Assembly (NCBI RefSeq): GCF_014640255.1
Contig: NZ_BMGP01000005.1
Span: forward strand, 232,880-296,879
Reading direction: 5' to 3'
DNA: 64,000 bases
Source: Subtercola lobariae
GTDB lineage: Bacteria; Actinomycetota; Actinomycetes; Actinomycetales; Microbacteriaceae
Below, piece after piece: positions 34,036 through 41,726 of this stretch. A program made the translations under genes and the position numbers. The notes beneath the pieces were generated by a model that had not been told where the DNA came from, did no database searches, and worked only from the letters and a program-made list of their open reading frames with translations. Numbering within the stretch: the first letter of the stretch is position 1; each line of letters opens with the position of its first letter.

Positions 34036-34259
34036 TTGTAGACACTCCAGGTATTGGGCGGAAACCGTGTTGGATGTGAATTCGAATGCCTGCGCCCGTG
34101 GTCTTTAGCCGGCGAAGGCCGAATCGTCGTACTTGATTGGTGAATTATTCGCGGGTAAATCTGGTGATTCGCTACAGACGCGCAAGTCAACGTCGTTTGG
34201 TGACTGATCGGCTGGGACGCGCGGGGTGTTACGCCAGCCAGCGCATTTCTGTTTCCCCG

Positions 34260-34322
34260 ACACTAGAGGTGGATTCTGCAATAGTCAATATATTTGACAC
34301 TTATTATTTGAAGATGTAACTT
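34260..34322. promoter_or_regulatory. Divergent promoter pair, site 2 of 3
   Basis: Plus strand: TTGACA (34294-34299), 17 bp, TAACTT (34317-34322). Minus strand: TTGACT (34288-34283), 17 bp, TAGTGT (34265-34260). The -35 boxes are five bases apart, and the core is GTCAATATATTTG with downstream TATTATTT. This AT-rich block lies in the 341-base gap between the permease and aldehyde dehydrogenase genes. The rest of the gap holds nothing I can name. Confidence 0.68.
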
Positions 34323-34376
34323 TAAGAATATCGATTTCCTCAATCGACGATGACGCGTTAATCCAGGGAGTATCTG

Positions 34377-35870
34377 ATGAGCACTATCACCGAACAGACG
34401 AGTGTCTTGAATGACGCGCGCGTTGAGTTGAGCGGACGTCAGCTCGGTCATGTCATAGACGGGCAGATCGACCCGTCGGGTATCGGAGATGCGATCGTGG
34501 TGATTGATCCTGCGTCCGGAGATGTGATTGCAACCATCCCCCAGGGAACGAAAGCGCATGTTGATCGTGCTGTTGAGGCTGCGAGAACGGCACAGCCGGC
34601 CTGGCGGTCCAAATCGTATTCAGAACGTGCAACCGTCTTGAATGCCGTCGCGGGTCTGGTTGAGGCGAACGTTGAAAGACTCGCCGCGCTGGAGTCACTC
34701 AACACGGGCAAGCCATTCGATGCGGCTCGCGACGAGATTCTTGGTACTGCTGAAGCATTTCGATTCCTGGCGGGTGCGGCACGAGCGTTGCAGGCTCCCG
34801 CGCCAGATGAATATGTGGGTGGCCAACTTTCCATGATTCGACGAGAACCGGTTGGCGTTGTCGGTGCAATAACTCCATGGAACTATCCGTTGTTAACAGC
34901 ATCGTGGAAGATCGCTCCAGCTCTCGCTATGGGAAACACTGTCGTTCTCAAACCCTCTGAGCTCACCCCGCTGACCACCCTTCTGTTCATGGATCTGATA
35001 AAAGACGTGCTCCCTGCGGGGGTCCTCAATATTGTTCTCGGTACCGGCCGAGAAGTGGGTGCCGCTCTGAGCGAGCACACCGCTGTCGATCTGATTTCGT
35101 TGACAGGCAGCGTTGGTAGCGGGCAAGCGGTTATCGCGGGCTCAGCTCATACGTTGAAGCCGACGCACTTAGAGCTGGGGGGAAAGGCGCCCGTTCTCGT
35201 CTTCGACGACGCCGTCCTCGATGATGTCGCTGCGGGAGTACGGTTCGCCGGTTTCTGGAATTCCGGTCAAGAGTGCGGCTCGGCGACGCGCATCATCTGT
35301 GCTGAGTCTGTTCGAGACGAACTGACTCAGCGTCTCGTCGACTCTGCCACGACCCTCCGTGTGGGAGCGCCGGATGAGTTGAACTCCGAAATGGGCCCTC
35401 TCATCAGTGAGCGGCAGCGTAACGCGGTGGCAGCGATGGTGAATCGGGCGCGTGATGCAGGTGCGACTGTGGTTTTGGGCGGTGAGGTGCCTGACGGGGC
35501 CGGCTTTTTCTATCCGCCCACAATTATCACCGACGTGGTTCACGGGAGTGAGATTGCGACGCAAGAGATCTTTGGGCCTGTGGTCACGATCGAGACCTTT
35601 TCTGATGAAGCTGAGGCGCTAGCGTTGGCGAACAGCGTCGTGTACGGTCTCGCAGCCTCCGTCTGGACCGAGAATCTTGGTCGCGCTCTGCGGGTCTCGA
35701 GCCTTCTTGACTTCGGTACGGTGTGGGTCAACGGACACCTGCACGGGGTGAGTGAGATGCCGTGGGGTGGGTTCGGTGCGTCTGGACACGGGCGTGAGAT
35801 GTCAATTTTTGCGCTCGAAGATTTCTCTCGAACAAAGCATGTGATGATCGCGACAGGGGCGACTTCCTAA
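34377..35870 (+). CDS. Aldehyde dehydrogenase (aminobutyraldehyde/betaine-aldehyde type)
   Basis: A 497-aa NAD(P)-dependent aldehyde dehydrogenase. Asn169 (PWNYP), Glu266 (LELGGK) and nucleophile Cys300 (NSGQECGSATRI) make up the active site. The closest visible pattern is to gamma-aminobutyraldehyde and betaine-aldehyde dehydrogenases. It is divergent from the permease and amine oxidase operon, so it probably oxidises the aldehyde made by that oxidase. The second ALDH in this island (38000) is about the same length but diverges clearly in sequence. Confidence 0.93.
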   Translation: MSTITEQTSVLNDARVELSGRQLGHVIDGQIDPSGIGDAIVVIDPASGDVIATIPQGTKAHVDRAVEAARTAQPAWRSKSYSERATVLNAVAGLVEANVERLAALESLNTGKPFDAARDEILGTAEAFRFLAGAARALQAPAPDEYVGGQLSMIRREPVGVVGAITPWNYPLLTASWKIAPALAMGNTVVLKPSELTPLTTLLFMDLIKDVLPAGVLNIVLGTGREVGAALSEHTAVDLISLTGSVGSGQAVIAGSAHTLKPTHLELGGKAPVLVFDDAVLDDVAAGVRFAGFWNSGQECGSATRIICAESVRDELTQRLVDSATTLRVGAPDELNSEMGPLISERQRNAVAAMVNRARDAGATVVLGGEVPDGAGFFYPPTIITDVVHGSEIATQEIFGPVVTIETFSDEAEALALANSVVYGLAASVWTENLGRALRVSSLLDFGTVWVNGHLHGVSEMPWGGFGASGHGREMSIFALEDFSRTKHVMIATGATS

Positions 35871-35965
35871 CACCTGAACGGTTTCCGCCGCAGTATTTCT
35901 GCACCGCTATCAAGCAACCACTAGTTCTCGCATCAGCGGGAAACGTCAAACGAAGGAGAACATAA

Positions 35966-36304
35966 ATGTCAGGCAGCGTAGTACCTCACTTCAACGCACA
36001 CAGCGCGGAGTTCAAGAAATTTTCCGCGGGCGAGATGGCTCTTCTGTATGCATCAGATGATGGAACCCGGCTTGCGGGAAGCTTCAAAGAATCCGGCCTC
36101 CATCAGATGACGATGCCGTTTGACGAGTTCATCTATATCGTCGCTGGAAGCTCGAAAATCACTGTAGAAGGCGAAACCTTCGAGATGGGCGTGGGTGACG
36201 CCTGCTACTTGAAGAAAGGCATGGAAGTCACTTTCGAACACTCCTCAGACTTTCACGATGTAACCGTGTTGCTCTCAGACACTCCCATCGAACCAATAGT
36301 TTGA
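35966..36304 (+). CDS. Cupin domain protein (EutQ/Cupin_3-like)
   Basis: A 112-aa single cupin barrel: MPFDEFIYIVAGSSKITVEGETFEMGVGDACYLKKGMEVTFEH (about 50-92). The usual HxH metal ligands of motif 1 are not seen (PFDEFIYIV), as in EutQ-like and (S)-ureidoglycine-type cupins. AAGGAGAA precedes the ATG by 5 bases. It follows the aldehyde dehydrogenase by 95 bases on the same strand and may stabilise or isomerise a reactive intermediate. Confidence 0.82.
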   Translation: MSGSVVPHFNAHSAEFKKFSAGEMALLYASDDGTRLAGSFKESGLHQMTMPFDEFIYIVAGSSKITVEGETFEMGVGDACYLKKGMEVTFEHSSDFHDVTVLLSDTPIEPIV

Positions 36305-36386
36305 GTCATGATGACGCCTATGGTTCGATACGCCTCGAATCATTCGCGCTACCATTTGTACCGAGTCACTGATTGGACGGGGTAAC

Positions 36387-37868
36387 ATGCCTCCATTTCC
36401 ATCTGCGAGCAGAGATCTGGTCTTCTCTAATCTGCCATCGTCGGACATCGTTGCCGCGGTGGTGCAGAGAATTAGATCTGCCATCGGACTCGGGTTGGTG
36501 GCCGGTGGTGACAAGCTTCCGAAAGAGGCGGAGCTGGCGAGACAATTTGGCATTTCAGCCTTTGCGCTTCGCGAGGCACTCACGACGTTGCGCGAAGAAG
36601 GCGCGATCGAGACTCGGGCTGGCAAGTTCGGAGGCAGCTTCGTTACTGAATCGCTCGTCACAGAATCGCTCGCTCACGACGAACTATGCCGCTTGACTTT
36701 CTCGGAGCTACGAGACCTCGGGGATTGGCGACGCATGCTTTCTGCGCAGGCCGCAGATCTTGCTGCGCGGCGAGCATCGCCTTCGAACCTCGAGAGGCTT
36801 TCCGGTTACGCACATCAAGTCTCCGAGGCCCAGACGGCTGAACAAGCACGTCGTGCGCACGGCCGTTTCTACTTGGAGCTGGCCGCGGCCGGCCAATCCA
36901 TGAGGTTGAGTCAGGCCGGATTTGCCATGCACGATCAGCTCGATTGGCTGTTCGGTCTCGTGCTTGACGACGAACCCAAACGGGCGCTGAGGTCTGCGGA
37001 GCTGAGCGAGATCGTGCACTGCGTCGGCACCCAGAATTCGGACTACGCCCGCGTTCTGGCATCAACTCACATTCTCACGATGGTGGATGAGCTGGCGCGT
37101 TTACGATTGGAGCTGATTGCGAGCCGAGATCGGCAAAGCGGTGCCAGAGTCAAGGCCGTGAGCGGTGAGAGCTTCGCTGCGGAAGTAGAACTGTTCGTCG
37201 GCTCGCTGGCATCCGAGATTGGGGCCTTGGCAGTAAAAACCGCGCCCCTATTAGGTGCGACGCTGTCGGCCCGTGAAATTCGCACAGGGGTTTCGTTGCT
37301 TGTTCTTCCTGCGTTCGATCGGATTCCTATTTTCAGCCTCGGCCTCGGCGTCATGGCAGAGGTCGGAGTAGTGCCCGAGCATCCCTACTGGATCAACTGG
37401 TGGGAGACGACGCCATCGGGTCCAGTCGAAAATACTCATCACATTCTCGATCCCGAAGACGAAAACTTTTATGACTACGAAGCCAGGGAGTTCATAGCCC
37501 AGCCTCGACAGCGCTTAGCAGACTGGGCGACCGGCCCGTATGTGGACTACGGGGGAAACAATGACTACATAGTCACGTTTTCGTCCCCCATTCTGTTCGA
37601 AGACCGGTTTCTCGGGGTCGTGACGGTCGACCTCTTGGTCGCCGACTTAGAGCGTCACTTCTCATCGTTTCTTGCCGGACTCGATAGCTCCTGCGTCGTC
37701 GTGAACGCTGAAAATCGAGTGGTGATGTCGAATTCTGTGTCGTTTGACGTTGGTGATGTGGTCAGGCCGGCATCGAGCGATGACGTGTTCTCGATCGGCG
37801 TTTTCGGCTGGTCGCTGGTTCTGAAAAATACCCGAGTGAGCACTGAAACAGCCAACATTCTCGCATAA
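36387..37868 (+). CDS. GntR/FCD transcriptional regulator fused to a Cache sensor domain
   Basis: A 493-aa protein. Residues about 18-90 form a FadR-type GntR winged helix (RIRSAIGLGLVAGGDKLPKEAELARQFGISAFALREALTTLREEGAIETR). About 105-245 are a helical FCD-like ligand domain. About 265-480 look like a Cache sensor: RQRLADWATGPYVDYGG (375-390), then TFSSPILFEDRFLGVVTVDLLVADLE (397-422). Normal FadR-type regulators are about 230 aa. Cache domains are usually extracytoplasmic, but no membrane helix is present, so this one would sense inside the cell. The context points to amines, amino acids or sugar acids as ligand. Confidence 0.82.
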   Translation: MPPFPSASRDLVFSNLPSSDIVAAVVQRIRSAIGLGLVAGGDKLPKEAELARQFGISAFALREALTTLREEGAIETRAGKFGGSFVTESLVTESLAHDELCRLTFSELRDLGDWRRMLSAQAADLAARRASPSNLERLSGYAHQVSEAQTAEQARRAHGRFYLELAAAGQSMRLSQAGFAMHDQLDWLFGLVLDDEPKRALRSAELSEIVHCVGTQNSDYARVLASTHILTMVDELARLRLELIASRDRQSGARVKAVSGESFAAEVELFVGSLASEIGALAVKTAPLLGATLSAREIRTGVSLLVLPAFDRIPIFSLGLGVMAEVGVVPEHPYWINWWETTPSGPVENTHHILDPEDENFYDYEAREFIAQPRQRLADWATGPYVDYGGNNDYIVTFSSPILFEDRFLGVVTVDLLVADLERHFSSFLAGLDSSCVVVNAENRVVMSNSVSFDVGDVVRPASSDDVFSIGVFGWSLVLKNTRVSTETANILA

Positions 37869-37999
37869 CTACTGAGCGCCATCGGGATCACCGATGTGCT
37901 CCCGATCTGGGTCGCGAATTCGGGTCTACCGGCAGTATCCGCTGCCTACTTATTCGCGCCCGAATTCACAGGCAATCTTTCAAAAAATGAGGAAAACAG

Positions 38000-39478
38000 A
38001 TGTCAAATGAGCAACTGGCGAACGACCAGCGAACAGTGGTGCGGGATTTCTCCAAAAGGGTAATCGGGAATTTCATAGATAATCGCTGGGCTCCCTCGAC
38101 ATCAGCCGACCAACTCGTTGTGGTTGATCCTTCAACCGGACTCGAGATTGGGCGCGTTCCTGCTTCTTCGGCGGTCGATGTAGATGTCGCTGTCTCGGCC
38201 GCCGCGGCCGCCCAACCAGCATGGGCTCGTCTGACACCCGCTGCTCGGGCGAACTATTTGCTCGAGCTGGCGACGCTCGTCGAGCAGCACATTGATGAAC
38301 TGGTGGTGATCGAAGCAATCGACGCGGGAAAGCCGATCACGGCCGCAAAGGAAGAAATGCACGGCGTGGTCGACGCAATGCGCTTTTTTGCTGGCTCCGC
38401 CCGCTCGCTGCCCGCCCCCGCCGGCGGTGACTATCTCGACGGAGTGACGTCGGTCATGCGGAGAGAACCGGTCGGCGTCGTTGCCGGCATCACCCCTTGG
38501 AACTATCCGCTCCTACAAGCGGTTGCGAAGTTGTTTCCCGCCCTCGCCACTGGCAACACGGTGGTGATTAAGCCTGCCGAGACGACGCCCTACTCCACCG
38601 CCTGGCTGGCAGAGTTCAGCGTTCGCGTGCTCCCTCCCGGCGTGTTCAATGTCGTCTTCGGAACCGGCCACAGTGTCGGCGAGGCGCTCACTCGGCACCC
38701 AGACGTCGATCTCGTGTCTTTCACCGGGTCTATCGAGGCCGGTCGTAAGGTCGGCATAGCCGCCGCTGATGGTGTCAAGAAAGCAATCATGGAGTTGGGT
38801 GGCAATGCTCCCGTCATTGTCTTCGATGACGCAGCTCTTGACTCCGCTGTCGATGCAATCGTGATTGCGGGTTTGTACAACACTGGGCAAGAGTGCATGG
38901 CAGCGAGTCGACTGATCGTGCATTCTTCGATTGTCGAAAAATTTACCGAGGCCCTGATCGTGCGCTGCACCGTCGAGCGAATCGGCGATGTTCTTGATCA
39001 GAGCACAACTCTTGGCCCAATGACATCAGCGAGTCAGCGCACTCGAGTTCTCGAGAAAATCGAACGACGCAGCGCCTTGTCACAGGTGGTGACTGGCGGC
39101 ACGGTGCCTGCGGGCGAAGGTTTCTATTTCCCGCCGACGATCATCACCGGAGTCTCACAAGACGACGAGCTCGTGCAGGAGGAAATATTCGGTCCGGTCT
39201 TTACAATTCAAACTTTCGATTCAGAGAACGAGGCGCTGCTGCTGGCGAATGGAACTCGCTACGGGCTCGCGGCTTCGGTCTTTACCACCGACGTCGGTCG
39301 CTCGATTCGCGTACAGAATGCGCTCGATTTCGGAACCGTGTGGGTGAACACGCATCTGGTATTCGCTGCGGATCTTCCCGTGAGCGGGTTTGGTTCCTCT
39401 GGCATTGGTACCGAGAACGCCGAGCTGGGTGTTATCGAGTTCACCCGTCTGAAGCACGTCATGATCGACCAGCACTAA
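38000..39478 (+). CDS. Aldehyde dehydrogenase (second copy in the island)
   Basis: A 492-aa NAD(P)-dependent aldehyde dehydrogenase. Asn168 (PWNYP), Glu265 (MELGGN) and Cys299 (NTGQECMAASRL) are the catalytic set. Its lineage is clearly different from the copy at 34377. Position 22 bases before the hydroxyproline-epimerase-like gene makes 2-oxoglutarate semialdehyde a reasonable substrate, because both the hydroxyproline and pentonate routes end in that aldehyde. Aminoaldehydes are an alternative. Confidence 0.92.
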   Translation: MSNEQLANDQRTVVRDFSKRVIGNFIDNRWAPSTSADQLVVVDPSTGLEIGRVPASSAVDVDVAVSAAAAAQPAWARLTPAARANYLLELATLVEQHIDELVVIEAIDAGKPITAAKEEMHGVVDAMRFFAGSARSLPAPAGGDYLDGVTSVMRREPVGVVAGITPWNYPLLQAVAKLFPALATGNTVVIKPAETTPYSTAWLAEFSVRVLPPGVFNVVFGTGHSVGEALTRHPDVDLVSFTGSIEAGRKVGIAAADGVKKAIMELGGNAPVIVFDDAALDSAVDAIVIAGLYNTGQECMAASRLIVHSSIVEKFTEALIVRCTVERIGDVLDQSTTLGPMTSASQRTRVLEKIERRSALSQVVTGGTVPAGEGFYFPPTIITGVSQDDELVQEEIFGPVFTIQTFDSENEALLLANGTRYGLAASVFTTDVGRSIRVQNALDFGTVWVNTHLVFAADLPVSGFGSSGIGTENAELGVIEFTRLKHVMIDQH

Positions 39479-39544
39479 CGAATCAAACCCGACACAGGGG
39501 TGTGCAACCGCTCCCCCGATGAAGTAAGACGAGAGCGAATATTC

Positions 39545-40576
39545 ATGCGATTGAACAATTTAGTACATGTCGTTGGCTGCCATGCCGAAGGGGAGGTGGG
39601 CAACGTCGTAGTCGGCGGAATTGGCGACATTCCGGGGCAGACAATGTTTGACAAGCGAAACTATCTCGAACAACATCGAGACGATCTCAGGCGCCGCCTC
39701 TTGCACGAACCGCGCGGCAACGTCATTCGCAGCACGAACGTCATTCTGCCGTCTAATGACCCGCGCGCACAAATGGGGTACGTCATTCTCGAATCGACCG
39801 AGTATCCGGCGATGTCTGGCAGTAATACAATTTGCGTCGCGACGGTTTTGCTTGAGACAGGCATGATTCCCATGCAAGAGCCCGTGACGAACCTAACTCT
39901 CGAATCGCCGGCTGGTCTGATTGAACTCGAGTGCCAGTGCAGCGATGGAAAAGTCACGAGTGTGCGGTTCCTGAATCAGCCGGCGTTCGTCTACGAGCTC
40001 GATGCGGTGATCGATGTACCCGACTTGGGAAAGGTGACGGTCGACGTCGCGTGGGGCGGCATGGCGTACGTGCTCGTTGACGCTCAGAGCGTCGGCATCG
40101 AGATCGTTCCTGCGCGAGCTCGCGATATCGCGATACTCGGCCAACGTATCAAGCTGGCCGCCGCCGAGCAGCTTCAGGCGGTGCATCCGGTGCATCCTGA
40201 CTTCCCGGGAATCACTCAAACCGAATTCACTAATCCGATCCGACGAGAGGGCGGAGTGTTGACGGCTCGAAACGCTGTCGCTGTGTCTCCGGGTCGGTTG
40301 GATCGTAGCCCGTGCGGCACCGGCACCTCTGCTCGTCTAGCCGTGATGCACGCCAAAGGTGAGATTCAAAAAGGCGAACGGTTCGTGCATGAGTCGATCA
40401 TCGGAACGAAGTTCGACAGCACCATTGAGTCACTGACGACCGTAGGTGGAATCGCTGCCGTTGTGCCGAGCGTGGCCGGGCAGGCCTGGATCACCGACAT
40501 TTCTCAGGTTGGCGTAGACCCGACTGACCCATTTCAAACCGGCTATACCCTAGCCGACACCTGGATGCAGCTGTGA
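39545..40576 (+). CDS. Proline racemase family protein (hydroxyproline epimerase-like)
   Basis: A 343-aa diaminopimelate-epimerase-fold enzyme of the proline racemase family. The first catalytic cysteine (usually MCGH) is replaced by Ser91 in MSGSNTI. The second is kept as Cys257 in RSPCGTGTSARL. Family studies associate a Ser/Cys pair mainly with hydroxyproline epimerases, and Thr/Cys with trans-3-hydroxyproline dehydratase. The N-terminal HTGGEP motif reads HAEGEV. ATG 39545 is chosen over GTG-type upstream starts because the fold begins at once. It is followed by a large hairpin. Confidence 0.85.
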   Translation: MRLNNLVHVVGCHAEGEVGNVVVGGIGDIPGQTMFDKRNYLEQHRDDLRRRLLHEPRGNVIRSTNVILPSNDPRAQMGYVILESTEYPAMSGSNTICVATVLLETGMIPMQEPVTNLTLESPAGLIELECQCSDGKVTSVRFLNQPAFVYELDAVIDVPDLGKVTVDVAWGGMAYVLVDAQSVGIEIVPARARDIAILGQRIKLAAAEQLQAVHPVHPDFPGITQTEFTNPIRREGGVLTARNAVAVSPGRLDRSPCGTGTSARLAVMHAKGEIQKGERFVHESIIGTKFDSTIESLTTVGGIAAVVPSVAGQAWITDISQVGVDPTDPFQTGYTLADTWMQL

Positions 40577-40604
40577 CAGTCATGACGTAGCCGCCGTGAA
40601 TGCT

Positions 40605-40661
40605 GGATTCCTGCCGCCATTATTTCAACATCGAGGTTTAGCCTCGTGGCGGCAGGAATCC
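40605..40661. terminator. Long perfect hairpin between convergent genes
   Basis: GGATTCCTGCCGCCA (40605-40619) is perfectly complementary to 40647-40661. The 27-base loop contains a second small hairpin, CGAGG/CCTCG (40632-40646). It fills the space between the epimerase-like gene and the convergent DapA-family gene. It is probably a bidirectional terminator, though the stem is unusually long and has no T-tract. Confidence 0.7.
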
Positions 40662-40667
40662 CGACGC

Positions 40668-41597
40668 CTATTCGACGGACAGCAATCCAACTGAGCTGAG
40701 CAACTCGTGAAGTTGAGCGGTCGAACTGGGATCGGACAACGGCAAGAGCGGGCTGCGCACAACCCCACCCGGTTGGCCGAGCATCTGCATCGCCGCTTTG
40801 AGCTGCGCCACGGGCGCGGCAAAACGACCACTGAAGTCGGGATTCCAAAGACCGGTCATCAAGGTGGAGTACTTAATTGCAACCTCGCGCGCGCGGTCGA
40901 TGTCGCCCGCATCGATGGCCTCGAAAAATGGCACCCCGAACGGCGCGCCCAGCCCGCCACCGTCGATGAATCCGTCGCTGCCGTAATTTTGGATCACATC
41001 GATTCCTGCAGGTGATATCAAGTTCGCGAAGACGCGCACTATCGGGCTCAACTCGACAACGGCTTGACGAAGTGCGACTAGGTTGCCCGTGCTGTTCTTG
41101 ATCGATACCACGTGGTCGAGCTCAGCCAGCCTGAGCATCGTAGATACTTCGATCTCGGTGCCGATTCCGAGCGGCCAGTTATAGATCGAGAGAGGAAGAT
41201 CTATACGCTGATCGATCTCTGAGAAGAATGCGAAGATCTCTTGTTGCGTCGGATGAACGTATGCAGGCGCAGTCGCAAGAACCCCATCCGCGCCGATGTG
41301 CTGGGCATGCTGAGCGAGTGCCACGACGTAGTCGGGTGTGAAACCGGAGCAGCCAACAATGACAGGAATTCTTCCACCGGAAATGGTGACGAAGAGCTCA
41401 GCATTTGTTTTGCGCTCCTGGAGCGTTTGCGCCCACCATTCACCGCTCGAACCATTGACGACGAGACCTTTAACCCCTTGAGCTATGTACATCTCAATCA
41501 TCGCTCGATGCAGGTCGGGGTCGATGAGACCGTCGTCTCCGAATGGCGTGGGTGCTGCAACCCAATAGCCGTGCCAGTCAACAGAATGACGATCCAT
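40668..41597 (-). CDS. DapA/DHDPS family lyase or deaminase (first copy)
   Basis: A 309-aa class I aldolase-fold enzyme. Lys167 (VVSIKNST) is the Schiff-base lysine and Tyr139 (LSIYNWP) the conserved tyrosine. The usual GTTGE pyruvate-binding motif reads GSSGE (49-53). ATG 41597 follows GGGGAGA. In hydroxyproline catabolism a DapA homologue deaminates pyrroline-4-hydroxy-2-carboxylate to 2-oxoglutarate semialdehyde. The neighbouring epimerase-like gene makes that role plausible, but a KDG-type aldolase cannot be excluded. Confidence 0.88.
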   Translation of the reverse strand: MDRHSVDWHGYWVAAPTPFGDDGLIDPDLHRAMIEMYIAQGVKGLVVNGSSGEWWAQTLQERKTNAELFVTISGGRIPVIVGCSGFTPDYVVALAQHAQHIGADGVLATAPAYVHPTQQEIFAFFSEIDQRIDLPLSIYNWPLGIGTEIEVSTMLRLAELDHVVSIKNSTGNLVALRQAVVELSPIVRVFANLISPAGIDVIQNYGSDGFIDGGGLGAPFGVPFFEAIDAGDIDRAREVAIKYSTLMTGLWNPDFSGRFAAPVAQLKAAMQMLGQPGGVVRSPLLPLSDPSSTAQLHELLSSVGLLSVE

Positions 41598-41630
41598 AGT
41601 TCTCCCCAGCTTCAAAGTGGCGTTTTTCTT

Positions 41631-41693
41631 AAAGTACACTTCTAAATATTAACTTGCAAATAATTTGACGCACTGTTGCTAGAGGAATATCGT
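41631..41693. promoter_or_regulatory. Divergent promoter pair, site 3 of 3
   Basis: Plus strand: TTGACG (41665-41670), 17 bp, TATCGT (41688-41693). Minus strand: TTGCAA (41659-41654), 17 bp, TACTTT (41636-41631). The -35 boxes are five bases apart. The core on the minus strand, GTCAAATTATTTG with TTAATATTT further on, aligns with site 2 at about 25 of 34 positions. CAAATTATTTG is itself palindromic. Confidence 0.68.
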
Positions 41694-41726
41694 CGGAGCA
41701 CGGGCAAGTCGCAATGGAGTGAAAAT

